Below are positions 56,403 through 64,000 of a stretch of DNA of 64,000 bases, piece by piece (positions within the stretch are counted from its first letter, which is position 1; every line of letters starts with the position of its first letter). Origin of the DNA: Hyphomicrobium_A sp963722495 (GTDB lineage Bacteria; Pseudomonadota; Alphaproteobacteria; Rhizobiales; Hyphomicrobiaceae). The stretch is from assembly GCA_963722495.1 (NCBI GenBank), contig CAVRND010000027.1, forward strand, positions 200,028 through 264,027, in the 5' to 3' direction. The position numbers were made by a program, and so were the translations under genes. The notes below the pieces were generated by a model. The model did not search any database. It was not told the origin of the DNA and worked only from the letters and a program-made list of their open reading frames with translations.

Positions 56403-56690
56403 ATGAAGCTCGAAGCGCTGATCAAAGGCGTCGTTTTCGTTCTCGTCGCCGCTGCCGTCGCCGGTCCAGCCATGGCGCACGGGTTCGACGACTGCACCAA
56501 GGAGGCGAAGGACAAGTGGAAGCCGCAGGCGGAGGCCGAGGCTGCCGCGACCGCCGCGGGCTATACGGTGACCAAATCCAAGGTCGAGGGCTCCTGCTAC
56601 GAGGTCTACGCCAAGGATAAGGACGGCAAGAAGTTCGAGCTGTTCTACAACCCGGTCGACCTGCAGCTGGTGAAGAAACACGACGACTGA
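56403..56690 (+). CDS. Secreted PepSY-domain protein
   Basis: A 95-residue protein with a signal peptide (VVFVLVAAAVAGPAMA) and one PepSY-like domain: DDCTKEAKDKWKPQAEAEA, AAGYTVTKSKVEGSCYEVYA and KKFELFYNPVDLQLVKKHD. Two cysteines could pair. PepSY proteins are thought to bind or inhibit peptidases, and small secreted ones recur beside metal and redox genes. The ribosome site GAGGAA precedes ATG 56403. It is divergent from the metal-efflux operon and may share the palindromic operator. Confidence 0.85.
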   Translation: MKLEALIKGVVFVLVAAAVAGPAMAHGFDDCTKEAKDKWKPQAEAEAAATAAGYTVTKSKVEGSCYEVYAKDKDGKKFELFYNPVDLQLVKKHDD

Positions 56691-56783
56691 ACCCTGCGCG
56701 GCGGTGGCGTCTAGAGTCCGGCGCGAAAATCCGCTAAGCGAACGTCTGCGCCCGACCCCGGAATTGATCGAGGGGCGGGCGGC

Positions 56784-56857
56784 GCGGGTGTAGCTCAATG
56801 GTAGAGCAGCAGCCTTCCAAGCTGAATACGAGGGTTCGATTCCCTTCACCCGCTCCA
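56784..56857 (+). tRNA. tRNA-Gly (anticodon TCC)
   Basis: A 74-nt cloverleaf: acceptor GCGGGTG/CACCCGC, D-arm TAGCTCAATGGTAGAGC, anticodon loop CTTCCAA (anticodon TCC), T-arm GGTTCGATTCC and an encoded CCA at 56855-56857. It is the first RNA gene of the right-hand translation cluster. Confidence 0.97.
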
Positions 56858-56941
56858 CTCCCCTTCCTTGCCTCTAAACGCCGTTCTGCTACTCTGCGTT
56901 GAGTAGGGCGCCTGCCGTGAGAAGCAGGGTGGGGGAGAGTC

Positions 56942-57580
56942 ATGTTTCGCGTGTGCTTGATGGGCGCACTGTGCTGCTTTTTGGCGGCGTGCGCCGCCTT
57001 ACCGGCCAACACTTTGGCCGTGAATGAGATCGCTTCCTACAAGCTTGAAACGGTCGCGGTGTCTGTTCCGCCGGATGCTCATATCTGGTGGGGCAACGCG
57101 GAGCGGGAGTTCGCTGAGAAACATGGCGAAAGGGTCCTCACCGAGCTGCGAAGCACGAAGGAGGGCAGGGAGGCGATCGAGGCCAGCGCCAAGGAGGCGA
57201 TCAACAACTCGCTGCAATGTAAGCAATATCAGCGAGACCAGGCTTCGCGCCGTCTGGAAGCAGCGCTCGTAGGCTACGTCGGCCCCGAGCTGCGCGGTAG
57301 CCAGGCTGTGCGGCTGGAGGTGGTGATCCATGAGCTGACCATCCCCTCTGCGGCGCAACGGGTGGTAATTGGTGGTGCCCCGGCGATGCTAGCCAGTGCG
57401 ACGCTGGTCGATGCCCGGACAGGCAAGGTGATCGTGACCTACCCGAAACTCTTGGCTATCGCGGCGGCAGGCAACGGGGTCGCCGGTGTTCTTTTCGATC
57501 AGTTGAGCTCGGACGATCTGTATGATCGTGTGATCATGAATTACGCCACCCAATATCGACAGTGGCTGCTCAAGGCCTAG
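56942..57580 (+). CDS. Outer-envelope lipoprotein of unknown function
   Basis: A 212-residue lipoprotein: short signal with lipobox FLAAC at residues about 14-18 and a mature start at Cys. The mature part has YKLETVAVSVPPDAHIWWG, a helix-rich central segment and VRLEVVIHELTIPSAAQRVV, with a DARTGKVIVTYP turn. This resembles small envelope lipoproteins with an LPS- or LptE-like beta fold, but I do not recognise the family with certainty. It sits where tuf is often found between tRNA-Gly and tRNA-Trp. The gene is intact. Confidence 0.8.
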   Translation: MFRVCLMGALCCFLAACAALPANTLAVNEIASYKLETVAVSVPPDAHIWWGNAEREFAEKHGERVLTELRSTKEGREAIEASAKEAINNSLQCKQYQRDQASRRLEAALVGYVGPELRGSQAVRLEVVIHELTIPSAAQRVVIGGAPAMLASATLVDARTGKVIVTYPKLLAIAAAGNGVAGVLFDQLSSDDLYDRVIMNYATQYRQWLLKA

Positions 57581-57624
57581 AGTGGCTCGGCGGCTGAGGG
57601 GGCCTTTCCGCCAGGGGATGCTGA

Positions 57625-57948
57625 ATGCTTGTGGTGACGACCAACGATCTGTCCGGCTACCGGGTGGTGAAGCACCTCGGCGTGGTGCGTGGGCTGACTG
57701 TGCGGTCGCGCAGCGTCATCGGAAACATTGGCGCTGCTGTGCAGATCTTCTTTGGCGGCAATATTACTCTATATACAAGGCTGGCCGAGGAGGCCCGCCG
57801 GGATGCCTTCGATTTGCTCGTCGAGCACGCGCAAGCCATGGGCGCCAATGCCGTTTTAGCCATGCGCTACGACGCCAACGAGATCGCATCAGCGGTGACA
57901 GAGGTTCTGGCTTACGGAACAGCGGTGGTGGTCGAACCGGCACCCTGA
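57625..57948 (+). CDS. YbjQ family (UPF0145) protein
   Basis: A 107-residue cytoplasmic protein: VTTNDLSGYRVVKHLGVVRG, VRSRSVIGNIGAAVQIFFGG and AQAMGANAVLAMRYDANEI are the family signatures. YbjQ proteins form ring-like pentamers and have been linked to heavy-metal or stress binding without a settled function. It follows the lipoprotein by 44 bp on the same strand. Confidence 0.92.
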   Translation: MLVVTTNDLSGYRVVKHLGVVRGLTVRSRSVIGNIGAAVQIFFGGNITLYTRLAEEARRDAFDLLVEHAQAMGANAVLAMRYDANEIASAVTEVLAYGTAVVVEPAP

Positions 57949-58048
57949 TTCTTCGCTCGCGACAATTTCGTCACTAGCAAGTGACAAGGGGGAAAAGTTC
58001 CGCTAAGTATGCCGCCCCCGCGGAGGAAAGCGCGCGCTACCACGCGAA

Positions 58049-58124
58049 AGGGGTGTAGCTCAATTGGTAGAGCGTCGGTCTCCAAAACCGAAGGTTGGGG
58101 GTTCGAGACCCTCCGCCCCTGCCA
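58049..58124 (+). tRNA. tRNA-Trp (anticodon CCA)
   Basis: A 76-nt cloverleaf: acceptor AGGGGTG/CGCCCCT with one G-T pair, D-arm TAGCTCAATTGGTAGAGC, anticodon loop CTCCAAA (anticodon CCA), T-arm GGGTTCGAGACCC and an encoded CCA at 58122-58124. It stands just upstream of secE, as in most proteobacteria. Confidence 0.97.
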
Positions 58125-58224
58125 AACACGTTTGGATGCATCCGTTGCGAGGGCGCCGGATGTGCCAGCAATCGGCGCTTGGGATGCGTCAGATTGTCGC
58201 ATGGCGCCCGGGAAAGTCAAATTA

Positions 58225-58422
58225 ATGACCAAATACAACCCGGTCGAGTTTATCCAGGAGGTCCGCCAGGAAGTCTCCAAGGTTACTTGGCCAACCTGGA
58301 AAGAGGTGTGGATCACCACCCTCATGGTTCTAATCATGGTCAGCGTTGCCTCAGTATTTTTCCTCGTCACAGACCAAGCGCTCGGATACCTCGTCCGCCT
58401 GGTGCTGGGCGCGAACCGCTGA
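58225..58422 (+). CDS. secE: Preprotein translocase subunit SecE
   Basis: A 65-residue single-span subunit that clamps SecY in the inner membrane: amphipathic NPVEFIQEVRQEVSKVTWPT with the conserved VTWPT(W)KE turn, then the helix VWITTLMVLIMVSVASVFFL. I chose ATG 58225 because it matches the family start (MTKYNPVEF); an in-frame ATG at 58201 would add eight residues. It is followed by nusG 15 bp downstream. Confidence 0.95.
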   Translation: MTKYNPVEFIQEVRQEVSKVTWPTWKEVWITTLMVLIMVSVASVFFLVTDQALGYLVRLVLGANR

Positions 58423-58437
58423 ACCGGAGCTAATTTA

Positions 58438-59016
58438 GTGGCCACCCAAGTCGCGCAGACGCGCCCCGAAAGAGCGGCAATGGCGAAGCGCTGGTATATT
58501 GTGCACGCCTACACGAACTTCGAGCGCAAGGTGGCCGACGCCATCAAGGAACGCGCCAAGGCTGCCGGCCTCGAGGATCTGTTCGAGGAAGTGCTGGTGC
58601 CGACCGAGGAAGTGGTCGAGGTGAAGCGCGGCCGCAAGGTGCAGTCGGAACGCAAGTTTTTGCCCGGCTACGTGCTCGTGAAGATGGAGATGACCGATCC
58701 AGCGTTCCTGCTGATCAAGAACACTCCGAAGGTTACCGGGTTTCTCGGCGCGGAAAACAAACCGATGCCGATCTCGGAAGACGAGGCGATGCGCATCCTC
58801 CGTCAGGTTACGGAGGGCGTCGAGCGACCGAAGCCGTCGATCACCTTCGAGGTGGGCGAGCAGGTGAAGGTCGCCGATGGTCCGTTCGCCTCCTTCCAGG
58901 GCCACGTGGAAGAGGTCGACGAGGAACGTTCGCGGCTCAAGGTGGCCGTGTCGATCTTCGGTCGACCGACGCCGGTCGAGCTGGAGTTCGGCCAGGTGGA
59001 GAAGGTGCCGGGATAA
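58438..59016 (+). CDS. nusG: Transcription antitermination factor NusG
   Basis: A 192-residue elongation factor: NGN domain beginning KRWYIVHAYTNFERKVADAI, with LVPTEEVVEVKRGRK and FLPGYVLVKMEM, and a KOW domain near the end (VGEQVKVADGPFASFQGHVE). It binds RNA polymerase and links it to ribosome and Rho. GTG 58438 has GGAG at the right distance and gives fourteen extra N-terminal residues; ATG 58480 (MAKRWYIVHAY) is the more usual family start, and either may be used. The gene is intact. Confidence 0.95.
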   Translation: MATQVAQTRPERAAMAKRWYIVHAYTNFERKVADAIKERAKAAGLEDLFEEVLVPTEEVVEVKRGRKVQSERKFLPGYVLVKMEMTDPAFLLIKNTPKVTGFLGAENKPMPISEDEAMRILRQVTEGVERPKPSITFEVGEQVKVADGPFASFQGHVEEVDEERSRLKVAVSIFGRPTPVELEFGQVEKVPG

Positions 59017-59105
59017 AGCCCGGAGGTCACTAAGACCACAACGAACTTGCAGCCGGGCTGACGCTCGTCTGCATGCCAACCCCGCAAGGACAGCCTCTCA
59101 CGAGG

Positions 59106-59180
59106 CCTCCCTGCGGAAATCCGCGGGAGGGCCCTGTGAGCCCGTTGGACCGCTAACCCTGGGAAGGAAAGCCCCTTCCC
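59106..59180 (+). promoter_or_regulatory. Structured rplK leader
   Basis: Between nusG and rplK (185 bp) are two stem-loops: CCTCCCTGCGGA with TCCGCGGGAGG (59106-59130), and GGGAAGG with CCTTCCC (59161-59180), the latter just before the rplK ribosome site. In many bacteria L1 represses rplKA by binding here. I cannot show an L1 site, only the hairpins. Confidence 0.4.
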
Positions 59181-59201
59181 GTCAAGTGCTAAGGGGAGAC
59201 C

Positions 59202-59630
59202 ATGGCAAAGAAAATTGACGGTTACATCAACTTGCAGGTGCCGGCGGGGGCGGCCAATCCCTCGCCGCCTATCGGCCCCGCGCTGGGTCAGCGCGGCGTC
59301 AACATCATGGAGTTCTGCAAGTCGTTCAACGCCAAGACGAAGGACATCGAGCAGGGCACGCCCATCCCGGTGAAGATCACGGTCTTCTCCGATCGCTCGT
59401 TCACGTTCGAAATGCGCACACCGCCGGCGTCCTTCTTCCTCAAGAAGGCGGCGAAGATCACCTCCGGCTCGAAGGCCACTGGCCGCGACGTTGCCGGCAG
59501 CGTGACGATGGAGCAGGTGCGCGACATCGCGAAGCTGAAGATGAAAGACCTCAACACGGACGACGTCGAGGCTGCCGCCAAGACGATCGCCGGCTCCGCC
59601 CGTTCGATGGGCCTGCAGGTGAAGGAGTAA
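59202..59630 (+). CDS. rplK: 50S ribosomal protein L11
   Basis: A 142-residue protein of the GTPase-associated centre: KKIDGYINLQVPAGAANPSP, then IGPALGQRGVNIMEFCKSFN, and the RNA-binding C-terminus SVTMEQVRDIAKLKMKDLNT. Normal length and intact. AAGGGGAG precedes ATG 59202. The rplA gene follows after 5 bp. Confidence 0.98.
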   Translation: MAKKIDGYINLQVPAGAANPSPPIGPALGQRGVNIMEFCKSFNAKTKDIEQGTPIPVKITVFSDRSFTFEMRTPPASFFLKKAAKITSGSKATGRDVAGSVTMEQVRDIAKLKMKDLNTDDVEAAAKTIAGSARSMGLQVKE

Positions 59631-59635
59631 CGGCG

Positions 59636-60385
59636 ATGGCAGCGAAACTCAGCCCAGAGGCAATCAAAGAGACGCGTCTTGCCGGTGGCAAGCGCATGGT
59701 GGCGGCGGGCAAAGGCCTCGACCGCGACAAGGCCTATTCGATCGAGGACGCCGTGAAGCTCGTGAAGGAGCGCGCGAAGGCGAAGTTCGACGAGACGGTC
59801 GAGGTGGCGATGAACCTCGGCGTCGATCCCAAGCACGCCGACCAGCTCGTGCGCGGCGTGTGCAATCTGCCGAACGGCTCCGGCCGTACGGCGCGCGTTG
59901 CCGTGTTCGCTCGCGGCGCCAAGGCCGAAGAGGCGAAAGCCGCCGGTGCCGACGTTGTCGGCGCGGAGGATCTCGTCGAGCAGGTGTCGAAGGGCACGAT
60001 CAACTTCGATCGCTGCATCGCGACGCCCGACATGATGGGCCTCGTCGGCCGTCTCGGTAAGGTGCTCGGCCCGCGCGGCCTGATGCCGAACCCGCGCGTT
60101 GGCACGGTTACCATGGACGTCGTCACCGCCGTCAAGGGCGCCAAGGGTGGCTCGGTGGAGTTCCGCGTCGAGAAGGCCGGCATCATTCACGCCGGCGTCG
60201 GCAAAGCGAGCTTCACGGAGAACGCGCTCGCCGAGAACATTAAGGCGTTCGTCGACGCCGTGGTGAAGGCGAAGCCGGCGGGTGCCAAGGGCACGTACGT
60301 AAAGAAGGTTTCGATCAGCTCGACGATGGGACCCGGCGTCAAGATTGACAGCGCCAGCCTCAACGGCGGGCAGGCCCTCACTTAA
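59636..60385 (+). CDS. rplA: 50S ribosomal protein L1
   Basis: A 249-residue L1-stalk protein. Seen are DETVEVAMNLGVDPKHADQL, RGVCNLPNGSGRTARVAVFA, MGLVGRLGKVLGPRGLMPNP and VGKASFTENALAENIKAF. The N-terminus is about fifteen residues longer than in E. coli, which is common in this order. GAAGGAG precedes the ATG. It probably represses its own operon. Confidence 0.98.
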   Translation: MAAKLSPEAIKETRLAGGKRMVAAGKGLDRDKAYSIEDAVKLVKERAKAKFDETVEVAMNLGVDPKHADQLVRGVCNLPNGSGRTARVAVFARGAKAEEAKAAGADVVGAEDLVEQVSKGTINFDRCIATPDMMGLVGRLGKVLGPRGLMPNPRVGTVTMDVVTAVKGAKGGSVEFRVEKAGIIHAGVGKASFTENALAENIKAFVDAVVKAKPAGAKGTYVKKVSISSTMGPGVKIDSASLNGGQALT

Positions 60386-60429
60386 GGGGGATACGGAATT
60401 CGCGCGCCGCTTCGCAAGGAGCGGCACGC

Positions 60430-60733
60430 GATGTCCGGAAGATGAGCTTCGGCTCGCCTTTCGGAGACTGTCCGAGACTGTGGGTGCCGTCAGATCTTCC
60501 GGGATGCTGACAGCTTAAGCCTCAATCAGGGCCCGCATGAGACAGGAGCGAACCCGGTTTTACGCTCTCCACAAGAGAGCAGAGCCGGTTTGAACCTGGG
60601 TCAGCACCGTGCCGCCTTACAGCGCGCGGTTGGACAGACAAAGCGTCGCCGGAAGCGGGTCTCCCGCCATGGCGGCAAGGTGCAACCCGCGGACCAGCTT
60701 TAGCGAAGCTGATCCGTAATCTGGAGTGAGCAG
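60430..60733 (+). ncRNA. Putative L10 leader of rplJL
   Basis: The 348-bp rplA-rplJ spacer holds a long stem, CCGGAAGAT (60435-60443) with ATCTTCCGG (60494-60502), enclosing a shorter hairpin region. A second structured part around 60525-60600 repeats ACCCGGTTTTACGCTCTC and GAGAGCAGAGCCGGTTTGAA as an interrupted stem. Position and shape fit the ribosomal L10 leader, where L10-(L12)4 binds to repress rplJL translation. I have not matched the kink-turn motif base by base. Confidence 0.6.
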
Positions 60734-61252
60734 GTGGATAGAGCCGCGAAACGTGAGCTCGTGACGTCGCTCAACACCGTGTTGAAAGACACGGGGTTGG
60801 TCGTTGTCGCCCACTATGCCGGCATGACGGTCGCCCAACTGACCGACTACCGCAAGCGCGTTAAAGAGGCTGGCGGCAAGGTCAAGGTAGCCAAAAACCG
60901 GCTGGCGAAGCTCGCGCTGAAGGACACTTCGTACGAACCGATCTCCGATCTCTTCAAGGGGCAAACATGCGTTGCCTACTCGCAGGATCCGATCGCGGCG
61001 GCGAAGGCGTCGGTCGCATACGCCAAGGGGAATGAGAAGCTTGTCATTCTCGGTGGCGCCATGGGCTCGACGGTCCTCGACGCGAACGCCGTCAAAGCGC
61101 TCGCCGAACTGCCCTCGCTGGACGAGCTCAGAGCCAAGCTCATCGGTCTCCTCAACGCGCCGGCGACGAAGATCGCCCGCACGATTGCAGAGCCGGGTGC
61201 ACAGCTCGCGCGCGTCATTCAGGCGAAGGCATCGCAAGGCGAAGCCGCATAA
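60734..61252 (+). CDS. rplJ: 50S ribosomal protein L10
   Basis: A 172-residue stalk base protein: MDRAAKRELVTSLNTVLKDT, LVVVAHYAGMTVAQLTDYRK, KVKVAKNRLAKLALKDTSY and the C-terminal helix LARVIQAKASQGEAA that holds L7/L12 dimers. The start is GTG 60734, with GGAG nearby. The structured leader upstream suggests autoregulation. Confidence 0.98.
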   Translation: MDRAAKRELVTSLNTVLKDTGLVVVAHYAGMTVAQLTDYRKRVKEAGGKVKVAKNRLAKLALKDTSYEPISDLFKGQTCVAYSQDPIAAAKASVAYAKGNEKLVILGGAMGSTVLDANAVKALAELPSLDELRAKLIGLLNAPATKIARTIAEPGAQLARVIQAKASQGEAA

Positions 61253-61343
61253 CGGCACGGGCGGCGCCGCAAGGCGCCACGACATCGGAAAGCGCAGTTC
61301 AAGACTGCACAGTCATTAGGTTCAAACCGAAGGAAGTAACAAA

Positions 61344-61715
61344 ATGGCCGATCTATCGAAGATCGTTGACGATCTCTCTAGCCTCACCGTCCTGCAGGCG
61401 GCTGAGCTTGCCAAGCTGCTCGAGGAAAAGTGGGGCGTGTCGGCGGCTGCTGCCGTCGCCGTTGCCGCTGCTCCGGGCGCTGCTGCTGCCCCGGTCGAGG
61501 AGCAGACCGAGTTCACGGTCATCCTGAAGGCCGGTGGCGAGAAGAAGATTAACGTCATTAAGGAAGTCCGCGCCATCACGGGTCTTGGCCTCAAGGAAGC
61601 CAAGGATCTCGTCGAGGCCGGCGGCAAGGCCGTGAAGGAAGGCGTGACCAAGGACGAGGCTGCCAAGCTGAAGAAGCAGCTCGAAGACCAGGGCGCGACC
61701 GTCGAAGTGAAGTAG
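61344..61715 (+). CDS. rplL: 50S ribosomal protein L7/L12
   Basis: A 123-residue stalk protein: N-terminal dimer domain with LTVLQAAELAKLLEEKWGV, the Ala-rich flexible hinge (AAAVAVAAAPGAAAAPVEE) and the C-terminal factor-binding domain with INVIKEVRAITGLGLKEAKD and VEAGGKAVKEGVTKDEAAKL. AAGGAAG precedes ATG 61344. The gene is intact. Confidence 0.98.
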   Translation: MADLSKIVDDLSSLTVLQAAELAKLLEEKWGVSAAAAVAVAAAPGAAAAPVEEQTEFTVILKAGGEKKINVIKEVRAITGLGLKEAKDLVEAGGKAVKEGVTKDEAAKLKKQLEDQGATVEVK

Positions 61716-61722
61716 TCGAGGC

Positions 61723-61758
61723 GGCAGGCGGCCGGCACTTCGGTGTCGGTTGCCTGCC
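61723..61758 (+). promoter_or_regulatory. TTCG-capped stem-loop between rplL and rpoB
   Basis: GGCAGGC pairs with GCCTGCC, and inside it CCGGCAC pairs with GTGTCGG around a TTCG tetraloop. It follows the rplL stop by 7 bp and has no T-run. In other proteobacteria an attenuator and an RNase processing site lie here and set the rpoB to rplL ratio. Confidence 0.55.
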
Positions 61759-61937
61759 TCCGCCTGCTTGAAAAGGGCAGGCATCAGAACGTCTCTCCGG
61801 AGGGTCTTTTGAGGGTCATGCAACTCTCAAACGGACCTTCCGGTGAGCCGTTTAAAGGCTAGCAGGGGTTGGCGGCCCTTGCCACGCAGAGCAGCAAAGC
61901 GCGGGCTCGTCCCTCGCGCGCTTTACAAGGAGCGGAC

Positions 61938-64000
<2,063 letters not shown>

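Overview
The window looks like a chromosomal segment of a high-G+C alphaproteobacterium, most likely of the order Hyphomicrobiales (Rhizobiales). The supporting signs are a cyclic beta-glucan exporter of the NdvA/ChvA type, HWE-type sensor kinases with partner receiver proteins, a carboxyspermidine-type polyamine pathway, TIGR04255 and poly-HAMP kinase genes, and a standard secE-nusG-rplK-rplA-rplJ-rplL-rpoB cluster. I cannot name a genus. I see no transposase, integrase, phage gene, rRNA operon or CRISPR array.

Layout. 1-2436: end of a polyamine operon (carboxynorspermidine dehydrogenase and decarboxylase). 2666-5482: an A/T-richer TIGR04255 gene beside tRNA-Thr, a small secreted protein, the rRNA methyltransferase gene rlmB and tRNA-Tyr. 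5498-11599: ammonium channel amtB, a membrane-anchored TPR/Sel1-like protein and two tandem dynamin-like GTPases. 12105-19711: an orphan TAXI binding protein, an RND efflux pair and ndvA. 19889-28018: a three-gene signalling operon led by a soluble poly-HAMP hybrid histidine kinase of about 2100 residues. 28002-32538: an MHS-family transporter, a His/Lys-rich secreted peptide and ethanolamine ammonia-lyase (eutC, eutB). 32599-50702: a scattered exopolysaccharide locus (WecG-like and GT4 transferases, Wzc-like chain-length/kinase protein, initiating sugar transferase, polymerase, flippase, GH5 hydrolase). It also holds a divergent two-component pair, a TonB-dependent receptor and an orphan ParA. 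50899-56690: a metal-type RND efflux operon with His-rich partners and a PepSY protein. 56784-64000: tRNA-Gly, a lipoprotein, a YbjQ protein, tRNA-Trp and the secE to rpoB translation/transcription cluster, which runs off the window.

A strong caution: about 40 single-base frame breaks interrupt conserved families (amtB, rlmB, both RND pumps, both GTPases, flippase, glycosyltransferases and others). Other stretches (12105-13523, 17966-19711, 30072-37295, 56403-64000) have none. On both sides of each break the protein stays well conserved, so I read these as sequencing or assembly indels rather than gene decay. I annotate such genes as single CDS spans and give approximate break positions. Spans of broken genes are therefore gene extents, not translatable frames.

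The most interesting items are the tandem dynamin-like GTPase pair with its membrane-anchored neighbour, the poly-HAMP kinase operon, the exopolysaccharide locus that includes a TonB receptor with acidic and cysteine-containing insertions, and the roughly 51 kb of accessory genes between tRNA-Tyr and tRNA-Gly in what is often a compact translation gene cluster.
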